From Streptomyces lushanensis (GTDB lineage Bacteria; Actinomycetota; Actinomycetes; Streptomycetales; Streptomycetaceae): a stretch of DNA of 35,422 bases. The DNA is taken from contig NZ_MAUD01000343.1 in assembly GCF_001700515.1 (NCBI RefSeq), positions 1 to 35,422 on the forward strand. Direction: 5' to 3'. A program made the translations under genes and the position numbers. This document shows positions 15,480 through 24,280 of this stretch, in pieces. Under the pieces are notes generated by a model, which was not told the origin of the DNA, searched no databases, and saw only the letters and a program-made list of their open reading frames with translations. Within the stretch, counting starts at the first letter, position 1. Each line of letters opens with the position of its first letter.

Positions 15480-17234
15480 ATGGATCTGATCCCGAATCCC
15501 CGGCGGACCGACCCCGCACCGCCGAAGGCCGGTCCTGTCCGGCTCGACGGCCGGACGGTGATCGAGGCGGCGCCCGGTACGGAGGGCGTGGCCCGCTGGC
15601 TCCGTACGACCGTCGGCGCCGCCACCGGGCTGCCGCTTCCCGACGCGGCCGTGAGCGGCCACGGCGGCTCCGGCGCGCAGGACTCCGGCACGCAGGACTC
15701 CGACGGTTCCGGCTCCGGTTCCGACGCCCCGGGGCGCTCCGGCCGCGGCAGCCGGATCCTCCTCGGCATCGGCCCCGACATCGCGCGGGAGTCGAGCCCC
15801 GAGGGCTACCGGCTCACCGCCGGCACGGACACGGTCCGTATCGACGGCGGCGGGCCCGCCGGGGTCTTCTGGGGGGCGCAGACCCTCCGTCAGCTCCTCG
15901 GCCCCGACGCCTTTCGTGCCGCGCCCGTCGTTCCCGGGCGCGCCTGGACCGTACCGCCGACCGTGATCGAGGACGCGCCCCGCTTCGCCTGGCGGGGCCT
16001 GATGCTCGACGTGTCACGGCACTTCATGCCCAAGGACGGCGTCCTGCGCGTTCTCGACCTGCTCGCCGCCCACAAGCTGAATGTCTTCCACTTCCATCTC
16101 ACCGACGACCAGGGCTGGCGGGTGGAGATCAAGCGGTATCCACGGCTGACGGAGGTCGGCGCCTGGCGCTCGCGCACCAAATGGGGCCACCGCGCCTCGG
16201 AGTTGTGGGACGAGAAGCCGCACGGCGGTTACTACACCCAGGACGACATCCGCGAGATCGTCGCGTACGCCGCCGAGCGGCATATCACCGTCGTCCCCGA
16301 GATCGATATCCCGGGCCATTCGCAGGCGGCCATCGCCGCGTATCCGGAACTCGGCAACACCGATGTCATCGACACGACCTCCCTCGCCGTCTGGGACACC
16401 TGGGGCATTACCGCGAACGTACTCGCCCCCACCGACAACACCCTCCGCTTCTACGAGGGCGTCTTCGAGGAACTCCTCGAACTCTTCCCGCTGTCCTCGT
16501 CGCCGTTCTCGCCGTTCGTCCACATCGGCGGTGACGAGTGCCTCAAGGACCAGTGGCGGAGCTCCCCGGCAGCCCAGGCCCGGATGCGTGAACTGGACCT
16601 GGCCGACGAGGACCGGCTCCAGTCCTGGATCGTCCGGCACTTCGACCGCTGGCTCGCCGACCGGGGCCGGCGGCTGATCGGCTGGGACGAGATCCTGGAG
16701 GGCGGGACGACGGACGCGGGCCTGACGCCGGGCGCCGCCGTCTCGTCCTGGCGCGGGTACGCGGGCGGGATCGCCGCCGCCAGGGCGGGCCACGACGTGG
16801 TCATGTGCCCCGAGCAGCAGGTCTATCTGGACCACCGTCAGGCGGCGGGCGAGGACGAGCCGATGCCCATCGGCTATGTCCGCACCCTGGAGGACGTCTA
16901 CCGGTTCGAGCCCGTACCGCCGGAGCTCACCGCGGCGGAGGCGGCCCGTGTGCTCGGCGCCCAGGCCAATGTCTGGACCGAGGTGATGCAGGACCGCTCG
17001 CGCGTCGACTACCAGGTCTTCCCGAGACTGGCCGCCTTCGCCGAGGCCGTGTGGTCCCCGCTCCCGGCGCCCGTGGAGCGGGATTACGCCGATTTCGAAC
17101 GGCGGATGGCCGGGCATTATCGGCGCCTTGACGCACTCGGGGTCGAATACCGCCCGCCCGGCGGCCCGTTGCCGTGGCAGCGCCGGCCCGGTGTGCTCGG
17201 ACGCCCGATCGAGGGGGCGCCGCCAAACGTGTGA
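15480..17234 (+). CDS. Cytoplasmic beta-N-acetylhexosaminidase, glycoside hydrolase family 20
   Basis: This 584-residue enzyme removes terminal N-acetylhexosamine by substrate-assisted catalysis. The GH20b-like domain (about 20-160) is followed by the catalytic barrel, with RGLMLDVSRHFMPKD near 180, FHFHLTDDQGWRVEIKRYP near 203, and the catalytic pair D352-E353 in HIGGDECLKD. No signal peptide is present, so it should act inside the cell on imported chitobiose, as the last gene of the uptake operon (11 bp after the permease). Residues 59-90 are a Gly/Ser/Asp-rich low-complexity insert unusual for the family. Start chosen at ATG 15480 to fit the operon. Confidence 0.92.
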   Translation: MDLIPNPRRTDPAPPKAGPVRLDGRTVIEAAPGTEGVARWLRTTVGAATGLPLPDAAVSGHGGSGAQDSGTQDSDGSGSGSDAPGRSGRGSRILLGIGPDIARESSPEGYRLTAGTDTVRIDGGGPAGVFWGAQTLRQLLGPDAFRAAPVVPGRAWTVPPTVIEDAPRFAWRGLMLDVSRHFMPKDGVLRVLDLLAAHKLNVFHFHLTDDQGWRVEIKRYPRLTEVGAWRSRTKWGHRASELWDEKPHGGYYTQDDIREIVAYAAERHITVVPEIDIPGHSQAAIAAYPELGNTDVIDTTSLAVWDTWGITANVLAPTDNTLRFYEGVFEELLELFPLSSSPFSPFVHIGGDECLKDQWRSSPAAQARMRELDLADEDRLQSWIVRHFDRWLADRGRRLIGWDEILEGGTTDAGLTPGAAVSSWRGYAGGIAAARAGHDVVMCPEQQVYLDHRQAAGEDEPMPIGYVRTLEDVYRFEPVPPELTAAEAARVLGAQANVWTEVMQDRSRVDYQVFPRLAAFAEAVWSPLPAPVERDYADFERRMAGHYRRLDALGVEYRPPGGPLPWQRRPGVLGRPIEGAPPNV

Positions 17235-17524
17235 GCACAGACGGCAGCCGGGCGTCCCGAGCCCCTGCCCCTGGGATCGTGGCCACGCGTGTGACCGTGT
17301 GCGGGGATAAGTCGTACAAGGAACGCCGAAGAGTGGCATTCCGTATGTGACGGCGAAGAGGTGCGAAACCGGACCTTCCCCCTGGTGGGGGACGGATCCG
17401 CCCTTCGCGGACCCTCGCGTCGGCAGGTCCGGAAGATGTGCCAGAGTTGCCACGTCCGGGCTGTGAGCACGTACGGTACGGCAACACAGGCGGGACACCG
17501 GGACACCGGAAAGGGGTAGCCGGG
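17235..17524 (+). promoter_or_regulatory. Promoter region of the molybdenum hydroxylase operon
   Basis: A 290-bp gap. TTGCCA (17447-17452), 19-bp spacer, TACGGT (17472-17477) is a plausible promoter starting near 17484. A hairpin TCCCCC-TGGT-GGGGGA lies at 17377-17392 and may end the hexosaminidase transcript. GGGACACC occurs twice in tandem just before the ribosome binding site AAAGGGG (17510-17516). Confidence 0.45.
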
Positions 17525-18421
17525 TTGACCACGCACGCACCGCAGACCGCGCAGTCCGTGACGCTGCCGTCCTCACTCGACGAGGCCGTGGCGGCGCTCA
17601 CGGACATGCCCGCCGCCGTGCCCGTCGCGGGTGGCACCGATCTGATGGCGGCCGTCAACAAGGGCCAGCTCAGGCCCGCGGGCCTCGTCGGCCTCGGCCG
17701 GATCAGCGAGCTGCGCGGCTGGCATTACCAGGACGGTCATGCCCTGCTCGGTGCCGGTCTGACGCACGCCCGGATGGGCCGGCCCGACTTCGCGGCCCTC
17801 ATCCCCGCGCTCGCCGCGTCCTCGCGCGCGGCGGGCCCGCCGCAGATCCGCAACGCGGGCACGCTCGGCGGCAACATCGCCACCGCGGCCCCCACCGGTG
17901 ACTCCCTGCCCGTACTGGCCGCCCTGGAGGCGGACCTCGTGGTCGCGGGTCCCGGCGGCGCGCGCCGTGAGATCCCCATCTCGCATCTGCTCGCGGGCCG
18001 GGAGATGCTGGCGCCCGCCGAGCTGATCGGCTTCGTGCGGGTGCCGCTGCTGCACGCTCCCCAGGTCTTCCTGAAGGCGACGGGACGGACCGGTCCCGGC
18101 CGGGCCACCGCGTCGGTCACCGTCGTGCTCGACCCGGCGCGGCGCGGAGTGCGCTGCGCGGTCGGCGCGATCGCGCCGATGCCGCTGCGCCCGCTGGAGG
18201 CCGAGCGCTGGATCGGTTCGCTGATCGACTGGGACGGCGCGCGAGGACTCACCCAGGAGGCGCTCGCCGCCTTCGGCGAGTACGTCGCCGCCGCGTGCAT
18301 CCCGGATCCGGCGCCACCGGCCGACGGCGGAGAGGCGCCGCCGGTGTCGCCCGCGGTGCAGCATCTGCGGCGTACGGTCGCCACGCTGGCCCGACGAGCA
18401 CTGGGGAGGGCGCTGTCGTGA
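17525..18421 (+). CDS. Molybdenum hydroxylase FAD-binding subunit (xanthine dehydrogenase family)
   Basis: A 298-residue medium subunit that would pass electrons from the iron-sulfur centres to FAD. FAD-binding motifs typical of the family are visible: PVAGGTDLMAAVNKG near residue 36 and the ADP-binding stretch QIRNAGTLGGNIATAAPTGDS near 108. The start is a TTG at 17525, eight bases after AAAGGGG, since no ATG or GTG fits. Its stop overlaps the GTG of the next gene. The C-terminal domain (about 180-298) is of the CO-dehydrogenase flavoprotein type. Confidence 0.9.
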   Translation: MTTHAPQTAQSVTLPSSLDEAVAALTDMPAAVPVAGGTDLMAAVNKGQLRPAGLVGLGRISELRGWHYQDGHALLGAGLTHARMGRPDFAALIPALAASSRAAGPPQIRNAGTLGGNIATAAPTGDSLPVLAALEADLVVAGPGGARREIPISHLLAGREMLAPAELIGFVRVPLLHAPQVFLKATGRTGPGRATASVTVVLDPARRGVRCAVGAIAPMPLRPLEAERWIGSLIDWDGARGLTQEALAAFGEYVAAACIPDPAPPADGGEAPPVSPAVQHLRRTVATLARRALGRALS

Positions 18422-19752
18422 CCACCGACGAGAACGCCGGCAACACCGGTAACGCCTCCGACGGCGGGACCGCGCGTGGGCCGGGCGGCTGGCAGCCGCT
18501 CCCGCAGGGCGGCGAGTACGACGGCGAGTCCACCGCGTTCGTCCAGCTCCCTCCGGAGGACGGCCAGGACGCGCCGCTGGCCGCGCCGGGACACGGATAC
18601 GTACCGCCCCAGATCACGCCCCTGACGCCCGCGGAGGACGCGGGAGGCGGCGTACGGTGGCCGGACCCGCGGCAGGACGGCGGAGAGCGGTTCCAGGCGT
18701 CGTACGGCCAGGGCGGCTACGACCCGGGACTGACCGGGCAGTGGAACTTCACCGGGAACGACGCGGGCGCCGCGGAGAGCGGCGGGGCCCCCGCCGGGTC
18801 CGCCGGCTCCTCCGAGCTGACCGGCCAGTGGACGATCCCGGTCGCGAACGGTGATCTTCCGGATGAATCGGGCGAGTTCAGTGCCTCGGTGCTGGCCGCC
18901 CAGTGGGGCGGCGGCAGCCCGCCGGCGACGCTGCCGGGCGGCGCGGCGGCCCCGTGGGCGACCGAACAGGCCGACGCCCAGGGCGTGCCCCTGCCGGACG
19001 AGCGGCCCGAGCACGACCCGGGACACGACCCGTCGGCCCACGAGCCGGCGGCCCCCGCCCCGGGCGCCGAGCCCGGGCACCTGGCGCCGGCCGAGCCGGA
19101 GGTCCTGCCGGAGCCCGCGCCCGAACCGGAACCCGAGCCGCTGACCAGCAGCAGCGACAGCGCCGAACACCCGGCGGGCTCCTACGTCCTGCGTGTCAAC
19201 GGCGCCGACCGTCCCGTCACCGACGCCTGGATCGGCGAGTCCCTCCTGTACGTGCTGCGCGAGCGCCTCGGCCTCGCGGGCGCCAAGGACGGCTGCTCCC
19301 AGGGCGAGTGCGGCGCCTGCAACGTCCAGGTCGACGGCCGGCTCGTCGCCTCCTGCCTCGTACCCGCCGCCACCGCGGCCGGGTCCGAGGTCCGTACGGT
19401 CGAGGGACTCGCCGTGGACGGCGAGCCCTCCGACGTCCAGCGGGCGCTCGCCAAGTGCGGGGCGGTGCAGTGCGGTTTCTGCATCCCCGGCATGGCCATG
19501 ACCGTCCACGACCTGCTGGAGGGCAACCACGCCCCCAGCGAACTGGAGACCCGCCAGGCGCTCTGCGGCAATCTCTGCCGCTGCTCCGGTTACCGCGGCG
19601 TGCTCGACGCGGTGAACGAGGTCGTCGCCGAACGGACCGCGAGCGCGGAGGCCGCAGCCGTGGCCTCCGAGGAAGCCCGCATCCCCCACCAGGCACCCCC
19701 AGGGGCCGGCAGCGCCCAGCCCCCGCACTCGCCCGACGGAGGCATGGCGTGA
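18418..19752 (+). CDS. Molybdenum hydroxylase 2Fe-2S subunit with long disordered N-terminal extension
   Basis: Of 444 residues, only the last ~190 form the usual small subunit (normally about 160-200 residues). It has the plant-type cluster C293, C298, C301 and C313, and the second cluster C352, C355, C387 and C389 (QCGFCIPGMAM, CGNLCRC). The first ~250 residues are Gly/Pro/Glu/Asp-rich and probably unfolded. They carry three spaced copies of a short motif: LTGQW at 105-109, LTGQW at 134-138 and LAAQW at 159-163, plus DLPDESGEF. Frame and composition are continuous and GTGA overlaps exist at both ends, so this is a real fusion and not a start-site error. Motif function unknown. Confidence 0.9.
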   Translation: MTTDENAGNTGNASDGGTARGPGGWQPLPQGGEYDGESTAFVQLPPEDGQDAPLAAPGHGYVPPQITPLTPAEDAGGGVRWPDPRQDGGERFQASYGQGGYDPGLTGQWNFTGNDAGAAESGGAPAGSAGSSELTGQWTIPVANGDLPDESGEFSASVLAAQWGGGSPPATLPGGAAAPWATEQADAQGVPLPDERPEHDPGHDPSAHEPAAPAPGAEPGHLAPAEPEVLPEPAPEPEPEPLTSSSDSAEHPAGSYVLRVNGADRPVTDAWIGESLLYVLRERLGLAGAKDGCSQGECGACNVQVDGRLVASCLVPAATAAGSEVRTVEGLAVDGEPSDVQRALAKCGAVQCGFCIPGMAMTVHDLLEGNHAPSELETRQALCGNLCRCSGYRGVLDAVNEVVAERTASAEAAAVASEEARIPHQAPPGAGSAQPPHSPDGGMA

Positions 19753-22058
19753 GCAACGACGCGGCCACCGGGGCCCAGGCGCTCGACGCTCCTCAGCAGG
19801 AGCCCCCGGCGCACGGCCTCGGAGCATCCCTCCCCCCGGCCGACGCGCGCGCGAAGACCGAGGGCACGTTCCCGTACGCCGCCGATCTGTGGGCCGAGGG
19901 CCTGCTGTGGGCGGCGATCCTGCGCTCCCCGCACCCGCACGCGCGCATCGTCTCGGTGGACACCGCCGCCGCGGCCGAGATGCCGGGTGTACGGGCCGTC
20001 GTCACCCACGAGGACGTCCTCGGGGACTCCGCGTACGGCCGCAGTGTCGTCGACCGTCCCGTCTTCGCCTCGGACGTCGTACGCCACCACGGCGAGGCGA
20101 TCGCCGCGGTCGCCGCCGACCATCCCGACACGGCACGCCTCGCCGCCGCCGCGATCGCCGTCGAGTACGAGGTGCTCGACCCGGTCACCGACCCGGAGAA
20201 GGCATTCGCCGCCGAGCCGCTGCACCCCGACGGCAATCTGATCCGCCATATCCCGCTGCGCTACGGCGACCCGGAGATCACCGGCGAGGTGGTCGTGGAA
20301 GGGCTGTACCGCATCGGCCGCCAGGACCCGGCGCCGATCGGCGCCGAGGCGGGCCTCGCCGTACCCAGACCCGACGGCGGCGTCGAGATCTACACGGCCT
20401 CCACCGATCCGCACACCGACCGCGATCTGGCCGCCGCCTGCTTCGGACTCGATCCGGAACGGGTGAAGGTCGTCGTCACCGGTGTGCCCGGCGCCACCGG
20501 CGACCGCGAGGACCCGGGCTTCCAGATCCCGCTGGGCCTGCTGGCGCTGCGTACCGGCTGCCCGGTCAAGCTGGCCGCGACCCGCGAGGAGTCCTTCCTC
20601 GGCCACGCCCACCGCCACCCGACCCTGCTGCGCTACCGCCACCACGCGGACGCCGAGGGCCGGCTGGTCAAGGTCGAGGCCCAGATCCTGCTGGACGCGG
20701 GCGCGTACGCGGACGCCTCGTCCGAGTCGCTCGCGGCGGCGGTGGCCTTCGCCTGCGGCCCCTACGTCGTCCCGCACGCCTTCATCGAGGGCTGGGCCGT
20801 ACGCACCAACAACCCGCCGTCGGGCCATGTGCGCGGCGAGGGCGCGATGCAGGTCTGTGCCGCGTACGAGGGCCAGATGGACAAACTGGCCGCCAAGCTG
20901 GGCATCGACCCGGCCGAGCTGCGGATGCGCAACGTCCTCGCCACCGGCGACATCCTGCCCACGGGACAGACCGTGACCTGCCCGGCCCCGGTGGCCGAAC
21001 TGCTCGGCGCCGTACGGGACTTCCCGCTGCCCGCGCTGCCCAAGGACACTCCGGAGGCGGCCTGGCTGCTGCCCGGCGGCCCGGAGGGCGCGGGCGAGCC
21101 GGGCGCGGTACGGCGCGGGGTGGGCTACGCCCTGGGCATGGTCCACATGCTCGGCGCCGAGGGCGCGGACGAGGTCTCCACGGCCACCGTCAAGGTCCAC
21201 GACGGCGTGGCCACGGTGATCTGCGCGGCCGTCGAGACGGGGCAGGGCTTCTCCACGCTCGCCCGGCAGATCGTCCAGGAGACGCTGGGCATCGAGGAGG
21301 TCCATGTCGCCTCGGTCGACACCGACCAGCCTCCGGCGGGCCCGGCCGCCCACGGGCGGCACACCTGGGTCTCGGGCGGCGCGGTCGAGCGGGCGGCGAA
21401 GATGGTCCGTACACAGCTCCTCCAGCCGCTGGCCCACAAGTTCGGCATGTCCACCGAGCTGCTCCAGATCACCGACGGCAAGATCACCTCCTACGACGGG
21501 GTGCTCTCCACCACGGTCACCGAGGCGATGGACGGCAAGGAGCTCTGGGCGACGGCGCAGTGCCGTCCGCATCCCACCGAGCCCCTGGACGAGTCGGGCC
21601 AGGGCGACGCCTTCGTGGGGCTGGCCTTCTGCGCGGTGCGCGCGGTCGTGGACGTCGACATCGAGCTGGGCTCGATCCGGGTGGTCGAGATGGCGGTGGC
21701 CCAGGACGTCGGACGGGTGCTCAACCCGGCGCAGCTGGCGACCCGTATCGAGGCCGGCATCACCCAGGGCATCGGTACGGCCCTGACGGAGAACCTCCGT
21801 ACCAACCGCGGTCTGGTCCGCCGTCCCGACCTCACCGGCTACGCGCTTCCGACGTCCCTGGACGCACCGGACATTCGCATCGTGAAACTCGTGGAGGAAC
21901 GCGATGTCGTGGCGCCCTTCGGCGCCAAACCGGCCAGCGCGGCGCCGGTGGTCACCTCCCCGGCGGCGGTGGCCTCGGCGGTGCGCGCCGCGACGGGCCG
22001 CCCGGTCAGCCGTCTGCCGATCCGCCCGCAGGCGGCGGTCGCGGTCCCCAACGCGTAA
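19749..22058 (+). CDS. Molybdopterin-binding subunit, divergent xanthine dehydrogenase family
   Basis: The 769-residue large subunit begins at GTG 19749 inside the previous stop. The first domain (AILRSPHPHARIVSVDT near 58) and the Mo domains (VETGQGFSTLARQIVQETLG near 496, AVAQDVGRVLNPAQLATRIEAG near 650) are recognisable. Several catalytic motifs are altered. The C-terminal GAKGVGE motif, whose Glu is the general base in characterised hydroxylases, reads GAKPASA, placing Ala731 at that position. The usual GGGFGGKE glycine loop reads PGATGDRED. It is otherwise intact and not a pseudogene. It may use different chemistry, bind the cofactor without hydroxylating, or have lost activity. Substrate not predictable. 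Confidence 0.88.
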   Translation: MSNDAATGAQALDAPQQEPPAHGLGASLPPADARAKTEGTFPYAADLWAEGLLWAAILRSPHPHARIVSVDTAAAAEMPGVRAVVTHEDVLGDSAYGRSVVDRPVFASDVVRHHGEAIAAVAADHPDTARLAAAAIAVEYEVLDPVTDPEKAFAAEPLHPDGNLIRHIPLRYGDPEITGEVVVEGLYRIGRQDPAPIGAEAGLAVPRPDGGVEIYTASTDPHTDRDLAAACFGLDPERVKVVVTGVPGATGDREDPGFQIPLGLLALRTGCPVKLAATREESFLGHAHRHPTLLRYRHHADAEGRLVKVEAQILLDAGAYADASSESLAAAVAFACGPYVVPHAFIEGWAVRTNNPPSGHVRGEGAMQVCAAYEGQMDKLAAKLGIDPAELRMRNVLATGDILPTGQTVTCPAPVAELLGAVRDFPLPALPKDTPEAAWLLPGGPEGAGEPGAVRRGVGYALGMVHMLGAEGADEVSTATVKVHDGVATVICAAVETGQGFSTLARQIVQETLGIEEVHVASVDTDQPPAGPAAHGRHTWVSGGAVERAAKMVRTQLLQPLAHKFGMSTELLQITDGKITSYDGVLSTTVTEAMDGKELWATAQCRPHPTEPLDESGQGDAFVGLAFCAVRAVVDVDIELGSIRVVEMAVAQDVGRVLNPAQLATRIEAGITQGIGTALTENLRTNRGLVRRPDLTGYALPTSLDAPDIRIVKLVEERDVVAPFGAKPASAAPVVTSPAAVASAVRAATGRPVSRLPIRPQAAVAVPNA

Positions 22059-22059
22059 T

Positions 22060-22121
22060 GCCTTGATAGGCGTTGCAGCTGCAAGGCCGGGATGCGTATT
22101 GTCGTGGGCGCTCGCTACAGT
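22060..22121 (+). promoter_or_regulatory. Palindromic operator-like site and possible -10 box before the type VII cassette
   Basis: A perfect 12-bp palindrome TTGCAGCTGCAA (22073-22084) lies 14 bp after the Mo-subunit stop, nested in GCCTTG (22060-22065) and CAAGGC (22082-22087). Its TTGC...GCAA halves match those of the dyad at 12300-12318. TACAGT at 22116-22121 is a possible -10 box with a poor -35. Confidence 0.35.
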
Positions 22122-22173
22122 GATCTCCGCGGGTGTGGTGCACGGGGCGGACGGGGCGACGGGGGAGACGTCG

Positions 22174-22677
22174 ATGGCGGAGGACGACGGGACGGGGCGG
22201 CCGGGGCTGCCCGCACGGAGCACGACGAGCGGCGGCGGGTCCGCGGACCTGAATGTCGACGCGTCCGAGCTGATCAAGTTCAAGAACCGGGTGGACGGGC
22301 TGCTGACCAAGCTCGACGCGTCACCCGCGGCACCGACCCGGGTGGAGGGCGGCCAGGTCGCCCGGGGTGACCTGGGGACGGGCTTCGCCGAGGCCGACGA
22401 ACTGTACGCCGTGCACAAGAGGGTTCACACGGAACTCCAGAACCTCTCCCAGGGCCTGGCCGGCCAGATCGAGGCCCTGGGCATCGCCGTCGACGGCTCC
22501 CGCAAGGGCTACGAGAACATCGACGACGACATCAGGCGTCGTATGCAGCGCATCAGCCGGAGCGCGCGGGAGGAGTACGACCGCCGCCAGGAGGAACGGC
22601 GCAAGGAGCAGGAGCCCGCGACCGACGGGCAGCCCGCCGCCGGGCAGGGCGGCACGGACGCGGGCAGCGAGTTCTAG
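22174..22677 (+). CDS. Helical protein with type VII secretion signal (YxxxD), WXG100-associated
   Basis: A 167-residue protein starting at ATG 22174, four bases after GGGGGAGACG. Residues 28-130 are predicted helical (ELIKFKNRVDGLLTKLD, then LYAVHKRVHTELQNLSQGL), and Y113-ENI-D117 fits the YxxxD/E general secretion signal of mycobacterial type VII substrates, placed after a helical hairpin as expected. The tail (130-167) is highly charged then Gly/Ala-rich. There is no WxG tripeptide. It heads a co-directional group of six genes and is probably a secreted partner of the WXG protein that follows. Function unknown. Confidence 0.7.
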   Translation: MAEDDGTGRPGLPARSTTSGGGSADLNVDASELIKFKNRVDGLLTKLDASPAAPTRVEGGQVARGDLGTGFAEADELYAVHKRVHTELQNLSQGLAGQIEALGIAVDGSRKGYENIDDDIRRRMQRISRSAREEYDRRQEERRKEQEPATDGQPAAGQGGTDAGSEF

Positions 22678-22770
22678 TTCCGACGCCGTGCGGGCCCACG
22701 CGCGCGGCACCGGGACTCGGCAAACGGGGACTTGGGACACGGGGGTACGGGGATATGAGGGGCCGGAGTC

Positions 22771-24237
22771 ATGCTTGACAACAGCGGCGGCGGGGGATAC
22801 GCCCCGGTGTCCACCGACTTCGAGGGGCACACGCATCAGGAGTTGCGGGGCATGATCGCCGCCGCGAACCCGGGCACGCTCAAGGACCACGCGGACCTGC
22901 TGGCCGAGGCGGCACGGGCCATCGAGACCATCGGCCAGGACCTCAAGACGTACATCACCTCGGTGGACTGGCGGGGCGAGGCGGGCGAGGCGTTCGAGAC
23001 CTGGGGCGACCAGACCTGGAAGGCCACGCTGCTGCTCGCGGACTACACCGAGGTCGGCGCGATCTGGATGGGCGACGCGGCCCAGACCCTCGGGGAGGTC
23101 AAGGCCGGCCTGCCCCCTGTGGACACTTCGGCGCAGGACGACCTCCAGGCGGCCAGGGAGTTCCACAACGACCCCGATTCGCGGACGATCGCCTCGGAGG
23201 CGCGGGCCAAGCTCAACGAGGACCACGCCGAGGCCGTCCGGCAGATGACGAAGCTGGCGCAGTCGTACGCGCTCTCGTCGTCGGTGATGGGCGCTCAGGA
23301 CCCGCCGGTGTTCCCGCCGCCGCCGCAGGCGTTCGTTCCCGACGCGCAGATCTACGGTTCCAGCGACGCCGCGTGGTCGACCGGGTCCTCGGGCGGCGGC
23401 GGAAGCGGTCCTGACGCGTACCGGACGTCCTCGTACCACGCCCCGGCGGACTCCCGGACGGTCACGCCGGTGACGGTCCAGCCGTCGCAGGTCCAGCCGC
23501 TGCCGCCCGCCCCGGAACGTCCCGTGGCCATGGAGATCGACGGCGTGGCGACGCTGCCCACGACTCAGCTTCCGCCCGCCGGCACACCGCACCCGCTTCC
23601 GCCGGCGGGTCGCCCCGAGGGCGGGGTCCTGCCCCCGGTCGGAGTGATTCCGCCCGCGTTCGGCGCTGGCTCCCCGGCGGCCGGTGGGGGGCGGGCCGGA
23701 GGTGTCCGCCCGCCCTCGCTCTCCGGACAGGGACCCCTCGCCGGTTCGCCCGGGGCGCGGTCGCCGCGGGACAGCGGAATCGTCGGCGGCCGTCCCGTAC
23801 CGCCGCAGGCCTCCGGCCGGCCCTCGGGCGGGATCCCGCGCGGCACGGTCGTGGGCGGTGAGGCGATGCACGGCCGTCCGCCGACGGGCGGCGCGGTCGG
23901 CGGTGCGACGGGCGGTGGCACGGGCGCTTCCGGCGGTACGGCCGGGCGTCGGCTCGCGGGCGAGACCGGCGGCATGGTCGCCGGCCGGCCGCAGCAGCCC
24001 GGGACGACCGGTGGCCGCCCCTTCACCCCCGGCGGCTCGGGCCTGGTCCGGGGCGCGGGGGCGGACGGCGGGAGCCGCGCGGGACAGGCGGGGCGTTCCG
24101 GCGTGGTGCCGCACTCCCCCCAGCGCCCCGGACGGCGCCCCGAGGACGAGGACGGACAGCGCCCCGACTATCTGACGGAGGACGAAGAGACCTGGCGGCA
24201 CGGCGGTCGCCGTATCGTGCCGCCGGTCATCGACTGA
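22771..24237 (+). CDS. WXG/PPE-like protein with long Gly/Pro-rich tail, putative type VII substrate
   Basis: Of 488 residues, about 20-180 are helical with a WRG motif (W67-R-G69, in TSVDWRGEAGEAFETWG) at the expected turn of a WXG100/PPE hairpin. Residues 190-450 are low-complexity Gly/Pro/Arg-rich sequence, and the C-terminus is acidic then ends in RRIVPPVID. There is no signal peptide. Such proteins are substrates or structural partners of type VII secretion, and the mycosin gene follows 43 bp later. The ATG at 22771 is the only workable start; an ATG at 22756 runs into a stop. Confidence 0.82.
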   Translation: MLDNSGGGGYAPVSTDFEGHTHQELRGMIAAANPGTLKDHADLLAEAARAIETIGQDLKTYITSVDWRGEAGEAFETWGDQTWKATLLLADYTEVGAIWMGDAAQTLGEVKAGLPPVDTSAQDDLQAAREFHNDPDSRTIASEARAKLNEDHAEAVRQMTKLAQSYALSSSVMGAQDPPVFPPPPQAFVPDAQIYGSSDAAWSTGSSGGGGSGPDAYRTSSYHAPADSRTVTPVTVQPSQVQPLPPAPERPVAMEIDGVATLPTTQLPPAGTPHPLPPAGRPEGGVLPPVGVIPPAFGAGSPAAGGGRAGGVRPPSLSGQGPLAGSPGARSPRDSGIVGGRPVPPQASGRPSGGIPRGTVVGGEAMHGRPPTGGAVGGATGGGTGASGGTAGRRLAGETGGMVAGRPQQPGTTGGRPFTPGGSGLVRGAGADGGSRAGQAGRSGVVPHSPQRPGRRPEDEDGQRPDYLTEDEETWRHGGRRIVPPVID

Positions 24238-24280
24238 GCCCTTGCCCGCCCCTGCCCGAATCCGGTGAGAAGGACCGTAC

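Noticed and set aside
19590..22418. Long open frame (942 codons) on the minus strand opposite the molybdenum hydroxylase genes
   Set aside because: The plus-strand genes here have clear family motifs and coupled starts; the minus frame has none and is Arg/Gly/Val-rich, as expected of a shadow.
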